Shown here piece after piece: positions 33,737-46,194 of a DNA stretch of 64,000 bases. Position numbers and translations under genes: made by a program. Source of the stretch: Formicarius rufipectus (lineage: Eukaryota; Chordata; Aves; Passeriformes; Formicariidae). Location: the NCBI GenBank assembly GCA_013399695.1, contig VXAU01002071.1, forward strand, positions 1,620,362 through 1,684,361, in the 5' to 3' direction. The notes under the pieces are model-generated. The model was not told where the DNA came from and ran no database searches. It saw nothing but the letters and a program-made list of their open reading frames with translations. Position 1 is the stretch's first letter, and each line of letters opens with the position of its first letter.

Positions 33737-34080
33737 GTGAGTCCAGGGAGGAAGGCGAGCCCAGCCAGCCACAAAGGCTGTGATGAGAGCGGGTTGGTCA
33801 GTTGGGTTGGGTTTGGAGCGGAGCCTGAGATGACCCCCCCGGTGATGCTGCAGCTCCAGACTCCAGCCAGCCACCAGCAGGTCCCCTCTGCCGGGATAAA
33901 TCCACGGGCAGGGAGCCAGCGGAGCTGTGACAGCGAACACTGACTGAGAATCTGCTCTGCTGTTTCCAAATAAATAAAAAACCCCACCGACAGAAGGTTG
34001 GCTGCGTGTGTGTGTGTGTGAGGAGAGGGAGGCTTCAAACAGAGACGTCGGGAGGGAAGCGCCAGGTCTGCAGGGGTTTT
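33590..34080. promoter_or_regulatory. GC-rich segment with moderate CpG content
   Basis: About 25 CpGs in 490 bp by eye, more than most of the window, overlapping the candidate exon. A (GT)n of 7-8 units lies at 34006-34020. It is a weak CpG island at best; a role as promoter or enhancer is inference. Confidence 0.35.
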
Positions 34081-34809
34081 TGATGGATTACGTCGCATGT
34101 TTGAACATAATACACATTAAGGCTGGAGACACTGATGCTTTGAATGGTGTGAAATTCCATCTAATGTGGGTTGTTTGCCTGACACAAACATGTTTAACAC
34201 GAGATGGAACAAAGGCGAGAAAATCACAGCAGAGTTTCTGAGCGATGCTTGGAAAATTGTTTGCTCTTCCTCCCACCTCCCAGTTTCAAAATGCTGCCTC
34301 TCCCCTGCAGCCCCACACTTCTCCCCATCCCCAGCAATGGGTTAGTAAATAATTCAGGGGGAAAAAAACCACAAGCACCAGAACTCAGAGTAATAAAAAT
34401 GATGTCTCTATCCAGTGCTGAGGCTCATCGTGCCACTTAAGTAAGACAGATGGGAGGATGCGCCGTCCTTTGCTCGGTAAAACTGCACTGAGAGAGGCTG
34501 AACAAGCCTGAAATGAGAGCAGAGGGTGAGCTGGGGGTGGGTGTGCCCGTACCACGGGGCCTGACAGAGATGCTGGGAAATGTAATTTACTCTGAAAAGA
34601 AGGTTTGAAGGGGGAAGAAAAATAAGCACACGAGAGGGAGCTCAGAGTCATTAGCGTGTTGCATTGTTAATGACAATAAAGGACCCGGCTGAGCCGGTGA
34701 TTCGCAGAGACACTCAGGTCTCTGGGGGTCCTTTCCGAGTTAACACATCATGAGTGGCCATGGGATGAGGGATGGGGCACATGGGACATGGGCAGGGATG
34801 GGACACTCC
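34081..34809. other. single-copy DNA, no gene recognised
   Basis: Mixed composition with scattered CpGs. Nothing recognised. Confidence 0.5.
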
Positions 34810-34990
34810 AGAGCCTCCCCGGGCAGCTGCCCTAGAGCTCTGCCACTCCCCATGGAAAGTTCTCCCTCATGTCGAGGTAGAACTTCTTGTGTTTTAGTTT
34901 ATGGCCACGTCTCCTTTCCCATCACTCTTTCCAGTTTTCCCTCTCCACATCACACCCGGTATGGCCTTCTCAGCACTGCAAACCTAAAAA
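34810..34990 (-). mobile_element. CR1 LINE internal/3' fragment, old
   Basis: The order of words matches antisense CR1 of an older type: CTCCCCGGGCAGCTG, AAGTTCTCCCTCATGT, AGGTAGAACTTCTTGTGTTT, TAGTTTATGGCCACGTCTCC and ATCACTCTTTCC. The extreme 3' end and the 5' part are both missing. Divergence is high, so the assignment rests on the stretch 34856-34925. Confidence 0.7.
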
Positions 34991-35906
34991 AGCTCTGCCT
35001 GTATCAGTAATTTAGTGGAAAACAAGCCAGGATCTCCCAAGGACAGCAGATATGTTTCCTGTGAAATCCTGCACCCCTTTCTCTTCAGATTATTGCCCTA
35101 ATTGTGCAGAGCTGAAGTATCTCTGTGTGATTCAGTTGCAGAAAGAGCTGGAAGTCCCAGTGGCCAGAGATCACCTAGCACTGAAAGCACATTTGCAGTT
35201 AAGCCTCAGACCCAACATACTGAGTGACTCTGACAAATAAAACACTTATTTTGGTGCCAGAATGGAAGCTGAGCTATTTAGAAGGGCTTGTCTTTGAATT
35301 CTGAGTGTTGAAAACTTGGCTTTCAGTATCCCTCAGCTTCTGGCCTTTGGTATTTTCTTTCTAGTGGAAGCCAAATAAAGCTCAGCACCCCCAGAATGTT
35401 CCAGGTTGCTTTAAAGTTAAAGAATAATTTATAAATATTGATTGTGTGCTGGAGGCTCAATCTTGAAAGGTGCTGAGTACACACACATCTCACTGCTGCC
35501 CTTTGGACAGCCTCAGGGGAGAGACACTTGATAAATGCACAAATCAGGTATCCTGGCAAGAAGAAGTGCCAAGTGCTGTTATTGTTATGTCCCTTCAAAC
35601 ACAAGTGCAGATTTATTTTGAAAGCACACATACAGTGGGAGTCGCAAGGTAGAGGTAAGACATTAATTATGCCTCAGCACGAGAGCTCCGACAGATTATG
35701 GGCAGGCTAATTAAAGTCTTTAATTAAAATACATGGTCCTTGCAAAGCTCAGACTAGATATGGAAGAGCTGGCTCTAAGAAGGTTGGAAATCACCTCAGT
35801 GAAGGCCCCCAGGGCTGAACAGAGCCCCGTGTCTTCACTCTGCTCTGCATCAGCAGATCCTCAGGACCTTGGGTGCCTGCTGGGCTGAGAGGGGGGGACT
35901 CCAGTG
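34991..35906. other. AT-leaning single-copy DNA
   Basis: Unique sequence, AT-rich at 35250-35460 and 35650-35760. No gene or repeat signal. Confidence 0.5.
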
Positions 35907-36165
35907 CCTGAAGGGGCTTCCAGGGCTGGAGAGGGACTTCCCTCAAGGCATGGAGTGATAGGACAAGGGGGAATGGTTTCAAACTGAAAGAGAGATGGTT
36001 TAGATGGGATATTGGGAAGAAACTCTTCCCTGTGAGGGTGGGCAGCCCTGGCACAGGTGCCCAGAGAAGCTGTGGCTGCCCCAGCCCTGGAAGTGCCCAA
36101 GGCCAGGTTGGATTCATTTGGAACAGCCTGGGCTGGTGGGAGGTGTCCCTGCTTTAAAGGTTCCT
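35907..36165 (+). mobile_element. CR1 LINE 3' fragment with internal deletion
   Basis: Sense landmarks are CCTGAAGGGGCTTCCAGGGC, TGGAGTGATAGGACAAGGGG, TAGATGGGATATTGGGAAGA, CAGAGAAGCTGTGGCTGCCC and AGCCTGGGCTGGTGGGAGGT. After GTGTCCCTG the expected CCCATGGCAGGGGG-TGGAACTAGATGA stretch is absent and TTTAAAGGTTCC follows directly, so about 40 bp near the 3' end has been lost together with the terminal CCATTCTGTG. Confidence 0.9.
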
Positions 36166-39100
36166 CCACAGAGATGTAACTTGAAAGGGTGTGTTCATAA
36201 TCTTGGAAAAGTGCCCCACTGCAGATCCCAAAGTCAAAACTGGGAAATGTTTCACTTTTAATTAAGAGCAGCTTCTGCTTTTCCCTTCTTTGTTCTGTAC
36301 CAGAAAGCACAACATTTGGGTTGTAAAGACTAAGTATCAAATTGTGTTTTAGCATGAAAACCTTGGCTTCCAGACTCTTTCTATAGGTTCAATTGAATCT
36401 TTTCAACTGAGTTATGGTTTCTATTTACATAAATTACCATATGAAACTTGTTAATATTTCCTGACTCTCCTTTTTCATGGCACTACTAGACAAGGCTCTG
36501 TTCTTTTGTTTGGGGCTCAACGTCAGCGAATGGGAATCCGTGGCTGTGATCAGTGAGGAACACAGCACAAGAATTTATTCCCTATCATCCAGTCTGGGTG
36601 TCAAATCATCCATGCTGAGAAATGCTACCTGAAATCAGCAGAATTTTATCCTGCAGATTCCAGGAAGGGTTATGGTTGGGAGCAGTGGGAAGTTCCAGGT
36701 TCTCTGTCGCTGACACATTAAATGAGCTCAGACTTGCTGAGTGCTGGGAACCTGCCCCTGCCCTCAGGGCTTTTCATGGGAGCACCAAGAGCAGGAAAGG
36801 GCAAGAGGGTTTCACCTCTTCAGAAGTCTCATTGTTGGAGTTCACCTCCAGCACAGCTCCCTGCTGGTGAAGTCCTTGCCTGAGTGAGGCAGCAGGATCT
36901 GCACCTCTCCACTGAGCTGTGGCTGCACTGGGGGTGGAAGGACCCTCTGCTGGCTCTGTACATGCTGTCCCTGGAGCTGGGGCTGGGGACAGATCCCAGT
37001 GTCCCCACGCTGGCCCCAGTGAGGGTGGGAACATGCTCTGCTCAACTCACAAGTCCTGCAGCCTCAGCCGTCATTTCTGAGCACGAGTTTTACCCCGGGA
37101 CATGAACCATCTCTGGGTGACAGCAGGACACTGAAGGCAATGCCATCTGTTCTCCCATGAGAGGAACACCATCTCTTACCAGGGCTGATCATGCCAGGTT
37201 GGCCGGGGAATGACAGGGTCCCTCAGCTGGTGCCACGTGGTGGTTGTTGCCAACCCCTGAGTGATGCTGACACGGGGGAAGTCAAGCCCTGCTGAGCAGA
37301 CACTGCTGCCCAGGCAGGTTGGGCATGAGGAGTGTAAGACTTAGACCTGCCCAACCTGCAGGAGAATCCCAGGCTGGGGTGGGGAGGGGGATTCTGGCCA
37401 GGCCCTCCAGAGCACAGCACACCCTAAGAGGGGTATTCTTCCCGCAGCACACAGAGAGACTGAAGGAGTCAAGATCAGCCCTGGTTTTCGTGGAAAATCA
37501 AGAGGGAATTCCACCAAATGATCCCATTTCTTCAGCAATGTAGTTCTCCCACCCCGAGGCACCAGGCTGGGCAGGACAGCAAATCTGACCTGCAGATGCT
37601 TCATGACAAGGAGTGAAATGAGATTCCATCCACAACAATTTCTGCAAGGAGCAGGAATCCCCCAGTGAAGGGTGCTCACAGCAGAGGTGACAGTGCCTGC
37701 TCAGGGCACTGCTGCATTCCTGGGACCCACATTGGTTCAGTCTCCTCTTCTGCAGGGGAGAAACACCCCCGGGTTTCTGGGGCTGCTCCAGGTTTTAAAG
37801 TTGATGCACCTAATTCCCAATTCCAGCCATAAGGACTCCCCCCCTTCCAGGTCCTGTTTATCTGAAATTAGTTTGTCATGCATTAAATGTGGGGGTTGAT
37901 GTTTTGCAGGTTTTGGGTTTCTCTGCTCTATAAAACCCCCTCTTCCCAATCCAGGCCCTTTGGGAGAGTTGAGAGCCTGTTCCCCATTCCACTGCTCGAT
38001 ATTTTTCCACTCCTTGTTAATCCCTTCCTCCCGATTTGCTGCCTCACCCTGCTTGCATCGGAGCAGGAGAACTGAAGAGGAGCAGAACAGGCCCAAGTCC
38101 CTCAACCAGCGAGGGGATGAGATCACCTGCCATCTGCAGCCTGTGGCCTTCCAAAGGGGAACCTCAGAAACTAATTAAAAATACTGTCTGTCATAAAGAC
38201 TAAACTGCCAGTGGGACTGAGGGGAAAGTGGAGATCATTAGACCTCTGCAGCATCTTCCAGTAATTCTAGTTTTGTGAACCAAAAGGTTTGTGGCAGGGA
38301 GGAAAGCAAACATAATGGGATGAGGTTGCAGCAAATCATGTAGGTCTGAGAGTGCAGAGTAGGAGCCCTTATCTCTCAAGACTTATTTATTGGCTCCCAT
38401 GTGCCACCTTTGGACAGGTGGGAACCTCCCCATCCCAGACCCTCCTGTCCCAAAACAGGGAAATGTGGTTCAAATGGAGTGCTGGGAAGGAGGTGTCCAG
38501 ATCCCAGGAAAACCATCAGAAACCCCTCCTCGTTTTAAGGCTCCTCCACACTTCCTACCCCTGCTCACACACACCACAAGCCCTTCTCCAGCCTCTGATC
38601 CTGGACTCTGAGCTCACCCCTCCACCGGAGGAGCAACCCCAAGTGGGAACTCCACCCTTGGCCACGCTCCTTCTTATCACAGACAGAACTGGGTCACGGT
38701 CCACGTTCCATTCCAGGGACAAAACCTCTGGGAGGCATCACACACTGAGAGCAAAACCAAGTGACCTTCAAGGCTACTAAGTGGACTTCTTTAGCCTTCT
38801 TCTTCTTAGCCCAAAAGGTATCTCAGCAATAATTACCCTCCTGCTCCTCGTGCTGCCTCGCTGCCTGCTGAGGTCACGAGGCTCATTGTCAACAACCTGC
38901 TAATGGCAATCCCACGGAAGGCAATTCCTCTTCCAGGGCACATCACTCCAGTAATGAGCCTGTAAGCTAAAGAACAGCGGTTCCCAAGATTTATGGGCAT
39001 TTCTTTGCTTGTTTTGGGGGTTATCAGCTCCACAGAACAATTCCATTTTGCCACAGTGACTTGGTTCAAGATGAACATCTTCCTTGCAGAAGGGGTTTTC

Positions 39101-39620
39101 TTTCCCTGAATGGACTTCCTGTGGCATTACAATCACAAATTCAAAGCAGGCTGTGTTGTTGCTGGTAACTCCAGCAAGCAGACACCAATAACATGATCTC
39201 AGTCTCCCCCTGCCACTTGATTTACCAAGGCCTGTCTGGTGGGAGTTGCAGAGTTATTTTTGCCCCAGAGTTGCAATCAACCACTTCATTTTTTCTGTCC
39301 CTTCTCATCTGCTGGGTTGATTTCCCATTGATTTTTATCCCTCTGTAGCCTTTAGAAGCTGTTACAGTGAAGCCCAAATAGTCACCTTTCAACCTCATAA
39401 ATATGGGTTTGTGCTAAGAGCAACCTTTGGCCAAGTGGGAGAATTGTGGTGAAAAAAAACTGATCACCCTCAACTTCAAATGTCTCTTCCCAAGAAAAGG
39501 ATGGCAGGGGAAGCAGCTGCTGCTTTCTGAGGCCGTTGCCTGGTCTGCAGGCAGCTCGACAGCTCAGGAAGGCTGGATCTGGAGTTCTGCATTTATGGCT
39601 TCCTTAGAGACCTTTCTTAG
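36166..39620. other. single-copy DNA, no gene recognised
   Basis: About 3.4 kb of mixed sequence, AT-rich at 36240-36490. It contains an inverted repeat at 37314-37359, listed separately. No CR1, tandem repeat or recognisable protein. Confidence 0.5.
37314..37359. repeat. 12-bp inverted repeat, 22-nt loop
   Basis: Perfect arms GCAGGTTGGGCA (37314-37325) and TGCCCAACCTGC (37348-37359). A stable short hairpin if transcribed; the 12-bp stem is too short for a typical microRNA precursor. Confidence 0.9.
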
Positions 39621-39670
39621 TCACAGAATCATATGATCACAGAATCCTAAAGTGCTTTAGGTGGGAAGGT
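39621..39670 (-). mobile_element. CR1 LINE extreme 3' end, minimal
   Basis: TCACAGAATCATATGATCAC, AGAATCCTAAAGTGCTTTAG and GTGGGAAGG resemble the antisense 3' terminus of CR1, including its octamer-like AGAATC terminal repeat. Only about 50 bp is present. Confidence 0.6.
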
Positions 39671-40329
39671 AAAACATCAGGGAGAGTGGCTTCTTGAGAC
39701 TGGGCAGCTCCTTACAGATCAGGTCCTGATTTTGCTGAGGTTTCTTTCCCTTTCCTGCTCCTCAGACAGCAACCCCAAATGCTCTGTGAGAGAGACACCC
39801 AGCTGAGCAGAGGGGGAGACACCAAATCATGGCCTGAGACACAAACCCTCTTGTCCTCCTGGTGCAATGGCCACAACCTCACCGAGGCTTTTTAGGAGAG
39901 ATGATGAAAAGTGCTAATGGGAATTGGGCTTTTAAACTGATGACTCAGTCGGGTTCATTCAAAGGGATGTGCTGAAATTTGTTTTTCTCAGAAGCTGAAG
40001 CGTCTCCCAGGGCCGTGGGGGCCCAGAACAAACACCAGAGATGAGAAGAGTGGAAGTTCTGCGTGACTTTGCCTCTTCACCTTCGGAGAGGTTGTTTTTA
40101 TCTACACAGAAATGAACAGGACCTTCATTCCAGGACTTTGCTGTGCTTTAAGAGCTTGTCTTGTTTGTAATGCCATTCAAAAATGGATCTGTGCAGTTTT
40201 GTTTTATTTTCCCTCCTCTCCTTCCATTAGTGCTGCCCTTGGCACGGACTGTCCCTGGAGCACCGGGGTGAGGCAGGGACACGGATCTGCACGAGGCAAA
40301 AGACAGGCAAGTTCTCCATACAAATCCCA
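39671..40329. other. single-copy DNA, no gene recognised
   Basis: Unique mixed sequence. Nothing recognised. Confidence 0.5.
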
Positions 40330-41860
40330 TTTCTTTATGAATTCCTGCCATTTGGGGACCGTACTAATTCAGGTACCATTCCTCTGTAATTTATGTTGGG
40401 GCAGAATCTTCAAAATCTAGAAGGAGAAGTGTTTTATTTTCAAAGGAAAGCGAGCGATTCATAAAACATTATTTGTTGACATTTTTTGGAGAATATGAAG
40501 GGGCTCATTGCTCTGATTCAGACCTTATTTGCATAATTTTTCCTTCAGTCACCACAGGTAAATCATGGTTAGACACTGAAGCATTTATCACCTGTGTATT
40601 TTCAAGCCAAACTTTATATGAGCAGAGAAGAGAGGGACACACTTTCTAAAGCACATGGCATCCAACTGCAGAGATATTTTGGCACTCAAGTTCTGCACTC
40701 ACAAAATGAAGATCCTGGCCAGCTCTGGGCATGGACACCTCTTTTGGGAGGAAAATCACCCTTGGACTGTTTTCCACATGACTGCCAAGGAAAAGCCCCA
40801 AAGCAGAGCTCACGCAGGGCTGCAGTGCTGCATGGGTTGCATCTGCACGGTGCTGAACGTCCCCCCAGACACTCCTGGACAGTAACATCACAAACAGAGT
40901 ATTTGGATGTTCAGTCACCCACAGAGAGGCCCTGCTCTGTCAGCTGACCTGTTGTTATCCAGGTTTATTGCTCTGCAGTGTTGAGACATTTAATTTGGCT
41001 TAGAATTACTGGCTACATCCTCAGCTAATGGGAACAGAGGTGACTTCGCAGCAGATGCTGACATGGGGATCACATCTCGTTGTTCAAGTTCCTGTTCAAC
41101 AACTCTACAATATGCAAATGGGAGTCAATTAAAAATACATGTTTTACACAATAGAGAAGCTTTCAGCCTTGCACAAGTGAAAACATGACAGAATAAAACG
41201 TGTCTGTTCTTCTGTCCACTTCCATTTCCACCCCAAACTATGGCTGGGGGACAAATAAATAAGTGAAAAGGAGAAACGCTCCCTTTTGTCACACAACATC
41301 AAATATTTCCCTTTGCCTCATCCTCTGTTTTCCCTTCTGTTGTCCTAATAAATAAAATAATACTTGGGGGATTTGGATTTACAAACAAACCATCTCTGCA
41401 TTTGGCCATATCTCCTGCAGCAGGGAGGGGGGAAGGTTCTGCTCCTCAATAACTGGGTGTACACAGAAAATGCATACAAATGATTGCAGCTGTCGCTATC
41501 ACAACTTAGGAGTAAATGCAGATGGCATGAAATAATATTCACAAACAGCTAATAGAATTTTAATGGCTGTAGAAAGAAACTAAAATGAAAGACACTGTGT
41601 TTACTTGTGATATGAAGGGGATTTATAGTGTGCCAGTGCAAGTAACGAGTCACTTTGGACCGTGCATTTTCCCACATTCAGAAGTGGGCAAGTCCCCGTG
41701 GGTTTTATTTAGGGGAAGTTTAAATAGCAATCATAATTTGTGAAATAGTCAAGGATGCATCTGCATAAAGTATGATGTTCACATTATGCAAATGTCATGT
41801 ATGATGAATGAAATGCATCAAATGTCTTGAGGACACCCAGATGTTAAGCCTACCAGGATG
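40330..41860. promoter_or_regulatory. AT-rich block with three POU octamers, candidate enhancer region
   Basis: AT-rich and repeat-free, with perfect octamers at 40527-40534 (ATTTGCAT), 41112-41119 (ATGCAAAT) and 41786-41793 (ATGCAAAT). The last sits in a cluster of ATGCAT and TATGATG words at 41755-41820. Octamers are bound by POU-family factors and are typical of neural and developmental enhancers. That this block is an enhancer is inference. A 9-nt candidate microexon (40549-40557) lies within it. Confidence 0.3.
40549..40557 (+). other. candidate 9-nt microexon
   Basis: The 9 nt TCACCACAG are preceded by a pyrimidine tract ending TTTTTCCTTCAG, with a TGC word about 15 nt further upstream and a CTGAT branch-like word at about 40512, and followed by donor CAG|GTAAAT. 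This is the layout of neuronal microexons, but such short pairings occur by chance. Confidence 0.15.
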
Positions 41861-43197
41861 CCAGGAAACATGGAAGGAGGTGAAGAACATGATTTCTTCT
41901 TGAGTTAATTGATTTTCATGTTCCAGCATCACCTTCTAAATACTTCCAATCAAGAAGCAAGCTACAGTCACAGCTCATTCGTTGTGGTTGTCTTTTCCAA
42001 TCATCATTCCCACTCTCCTTTCCCCAGCACAGCCCAAGATCCAAGACAGCCTTTTAGGTGGTTCACTGAGATCATTTCCTTACACACACAAGTGTGAACC
42101 CTCAGTGGTGAAATGCTACACTTGGAGCTTTGCTTTCCCCCTGGTTTTGGTTCTGTGGCCAGCAGAATGGGCAGCAAGGCCAAGGCTGCAGCTCCCTGTG
42201 CTGGGCAGTGGTGTCTGAGCTCTGTGCATGGAGGAATTCCAGCCCTGGCACAAAACTACAGCCCCAGAACCAGAAGGCAGATGGGGCTTTGCAGGGTGGC
42301 ACAACACTGCTGTGGCTGCTCCTTGTAGGTTTGGGAGGAGAGATCATAAAGATCCATATGTGCTGAGGAGTGAAATTTATGGCAGAGTAAAAGGCTGTCT
42401 TATTAAAATGATCAGAAGCTGTGCCTTTGAGTTAATTTAGATGTTATTCCATGCCCTGCACTGAACTCCTCCAGCACTGTGCCCCCTCGCCTTGAACCCC
42501 ACTGTATTTTGTGGAGCTTTCACTGTACACACACTCTGATGCCCTCAGCCTTTTCCCACATGGAGCTGGTGCCCCAGAGCTGGGAGGAATCATCTCGTGG
42601 TCAGCATCAACCTCTGAACTCATAGTGCAAATTAATTCTCAGATAAAAGACTCTTCATTTCACACAAGGCAGAGCAACAGCACGAGGAGCTGGTCAGGGC
42701 AAGGGCCAGGGCTCATCACTGATAGAGCAGTGATGAATTAATAACTGCTAATTAAAGCACAGATTAGAAAGAATCTCTACCCTTCTTCCTTGTCTTTGAG
42801 ACAAAGAGACAATGGCCATCCTTTTCTCCTCTCACTGCTGAAGAAAATAAGATTCATTTAAATGAACAGGGACATGCCGGTGCAGCGTGTCCATATGGCA
42901 GAGGAGGAGGAGGCTGCAGCAGGTGGGTCTCTGAGCAGATGTCAAGAATTCACACACAATCAGGACCTGGCTCAGACTGGATTTGCTAAAATCATGAACA
43001 TGCCAAGAGTGGGAACAATCCTGCTTTGACCCAGAGGGAAAAGATTTGGGGTAAAATGCTTAAAAGTACTGAAGCAACCAACAAGCCACATCTGTGACTG
43101 AGCCTTTTCTGGGCCCAGCAGCAGCACTGAAGGGCTGCAATCACAGCTGTCCCCTCCTGGGATCCACCAGACCAGGCACCCTGCAGAGCATCACAGC
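41861..43197. other. single-copy DNA, no gene recognised
   Basis: Mixed composition, AT-rich around 42330-42450 and 42720-42870. Nothing recognised. Confidence 0.5.
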
Positions 43198-43390
43198 ACC
43201 CCACAATGGTTTGGGTAGGGAGGGACCTTAAAGCTCATCCCATCCCACCCCCTGCCATGGGCAGGGACACCTCCCACCAGCCCAGGGTGCTCCAAGCCCT
43301 GTCCAAGCTGGCCTTGGACACTTCCAGGGCTGGGGCAGCCGCAGCCTCTCTGCCCAACCTGTGCCAGGGCACAATTTCTTCCTAAAGCCC
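43198..43390 (-). mobile_element. CR1 LINE 3' end
   Basis: Antisense landmarks are CCCCACAATGGTTTGGGTAG, GGAGGGACCTTAAAGCTCAT, CCCCCTGCCATGGGCAGGGA, CAGCCCAGGGTGCTCCAAGC, TTGGACACTTCCAGGGCTGG, CTCTGCCCAACCTGTGCC and ATTTCTTCCTAA. About 190 bp of the young type, well preserved; first of three minus-strand CR1 copies in 3.2 kb. Confidence 0.94.
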
Positions 43391-44521
43391 CTTTGGTTTC
43401 TTGAGCTCAGCTGCTGCAGCAAACCAGCCCTGTGGCACCATCCCCAGGATGTGCTATCCAAAGTTATTTACTTGTTAACTGAGGCTTTGCATAAAATCGA
43501 GCAAGCTCAGAATTAAGTTAGAAATGTAAATCTCAGTTAATTTCAATGACGCTGATCTTATTGATATGGCAAATCAGTAACTGTCTGGAAATGACAGATT
43601 AAAACTGATAAAAATAATTTTACTATTGAGCACGTCATTTGATGTCGTAAAAATGGAATTGTGAGAGCCAGTTGAAATGATGACTATTGAACCTGCTGGC
43701 AGTGATAGATGGCTTTTAAATGCACCAAACTTGCCCATAATCTGAAATTCACCATAATTCTCGAAAATGTCCCTATTAAAGCAACACTCACACATAAATA
43801 CAAATTTTTGTCTGACAGGAAAAGTATTCTCCTTTAAATATCAACATATATTCCCATACCTTCAACTCAGTGTAACTTGAGGAGGGGGATGTGTGTGTGT
43901 CTGCCCCCAGGAACTGGCAGCAGGCTGCACCTAAGCTGGTCCCCACCCACATTTTAGACCCTTAGTCAGGGCTCTGCAATCCATAAGGAAGAGAAAAGCC
44001 AGGAATACAATTCTTCTTGCACCAGACATATCAGGCAAAGGGATTAAACGCCCATCAGTCACTGGAGGCAGCAGGGATAGTGCCTATGGAGTGATGCTGG
44101 ACCAGAGCAAGAGCTGCTGGTTTGGAACAACCCCCAAATTCCTGAGTTTTGCTGGCAGTGAGGGGCTCTTATCCAATGGCTACACTCAATGCCATTGACA
44201 GCTGCCCTTAAATGTTTGGATTCCCAAGGAGTTCATGCAAATTCAGGTTACATCTGTCATTGAAACACTCTGCTCGAGTCTCTCGGGGAGCTGGAGTGAT
44301 TGTGGTGGGGTGTGCAAAGTGAGCGCAGGGGTTTATATCCAATTTTGGGTTCTAATGGCTTCTGTGCCAATCTTTCCTCTGCATGAACACCAATCCAGGC
44401 TCCAGAAGGAGCCAGAGGGGCAGAGAGACCCCTGCACTGATGGCCTGGGCTGGCTGCTCATGGACCAGCCTGGCTGTTTCCCCAGCAGCAGGGTGGGAAT
44501 ACTGCTACTCATTAATTGGGC
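43391..44521. other. AT-rich single-copy DNA
   Basis: 43440-43870 is AT-rich and repeat-free, a candidate conserved non-coding block. A short (GT)n lies at about 43890-43900 and a POU octamer ATGCAAAT at 44235-44242. No gene. Confidence 0.45.
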
Positions 44522-44655
44522 CACAGAATGGATCACAGCATCCCAGAAAGGTCTGGCTTGGGAGGAATCTTAAAGCTCATCCATGGCAGGGACACCTTCC
44601 ACCAGCCCAGGGTGCTCCAAGCCCCTTCCAGCCTGGCCTTGAGTCCCCCAGGAAA
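44522..44655 (-). mobile_element. CR1 LINE 3' end with internal deletion
   Basis: Antisense landmarks are CATCCCAGAAAGGTCTGGCT, TGGGAGGAATCTTAAAGCTC, ATCCATGGCAGGGACACCTT, CAGCCCAGGGTGCTCCAAGC and CCTTCCAGCCTGGCCTTGAG. The usual CCCACCCCCTG stretch between CTCATC and CATGGCAG is missing. Confidence 0.9.
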
Positions 44656-46194
44656 TGTTGAGGATCAGGCAGTCAGTGTGTTCAGGCCCTGGAGATGGAA
44701 TATCCTGCCCCAGTGGGAAGCAGATCCCTCAGCCCTGACAGGACTGCTCCCCACAGCCCCTTTCCCAGCACTCAGCTCCATCTGCTCTGCTAGATCCCAA
44801 CCTCTCCCCCAGGGACAGCAATGCAGCTGAAGAGACATCCCAGCTCAGAAGCCACTCCTGATACTAAACCTCAATATTTATTAATTCCAGCCCATATTTC
44901 CTCGCTCTTCCCTCACGTTTGGCACTTGCATTTTATTTGCCATTAATAAGCCACATCAGAATATATAGTGGTAATAACACAACAGCACATGACATTGTTC
45001 CTCCTCTGACTTGGGGCCTCCTCTCTCTTTGCTGATTTGTGTTGCAGCTCCTCTCCATGTATTTCCTGTGTGTGAGGCTGGATTTATCCTGCAGTGAACC
45101 AAGGCACTGCTGCTACTGCATCTTCTCTGAGTGCATGAATCTTCCACCTCCCCGATGCCACACAGATATTAAACACATTATTCTGCTTTGATCAAAGACC
45201 AGTGAAACCAAATTTCTGCAGTGACTTGCTCCTTTCTGAGGGTGCTGAGCAGGGAATATGCACCCAGGAGGGCAGAAAGGAAAGACAGAAAACCAGGCAG
45301 GATCAAGCACTGAGCTAAAGAGTGACCATATTCACCTCCATTAGCAGTTTTGTGCTAGATATGATAAATTTGAGCTTCGGTGGTGCAAATTCCAGCATCT
45401 GCTCCATCTCTGCCTCCCAGACGTGTTGACAGGTGTAGTCTCCCTCTCAGTACTGCTTGGGAGCTGCCAGATGGACTGTCAGCAGTAAATAAAGGGTAAA
45501 TCCCACTGGCAGGGGCAAGGGGCTCCTGAACTTTTCCTTTGTTTTCACTCATTTGATTTCACATCTCCAGACTCTCTACTCCCTCTCTTAACAGCATTTA
45601 GCAAGGAATTTCCTTCTCTTTAATCCTTTCTTATCTCCCTCGAGAAGATGAAAGCTAACTGATGCTAATCTGCCAAATATTTCTGATCATGGAGAGTGCA
45701 ATGTAAATTACCACCCTGACTGGGAATTAATTGTGAAATCAAATGAGGTCGGAGAGGAAAGTCAACACCTGAACATCCTTTCTCCTCACACACGGAAGGA
45801 CACCACTGTGCGGGTCCCCAATTCGGTGTGCAGCCTCAGTTTGTGGAACAGGGCATGGACCAGCCCTCTCCAGAGCCAGCCCATCCCATGGGGTTTGTCT
45901 CCAGGGCCTCACCACCCAGTTCTGCCACTATTTCCAGCAAGGCTGAGATGTCACCACCAGTTTCCCTCCCCACCTTTGTCCCCACAGTCAGTTCACTGCA
46001 GAACTTGGGCCAGTTCTGTTCAGGTTTTGGTGTCTGATACATCCCCTGGGAAGAGGAAGATGCTTTGGGTCCCTCCCAGGAGGTGAAGAACAGCATCGAG
46101 GTGCAAGTGAAGCTTTTGCATGGAGAGGTGACAGGAACCTCCCCGAGCCAGACCCTTCCAGACAAGCCCACCAGGGGTGGCACAGGGCACTATG
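44656..46194. other. single-copy DNA, no gene recognised
   Basis: AT-rich at 44860-44980 and 45580-45740. No gene, tandem repeat or other transposon. Confidence 0.5.
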
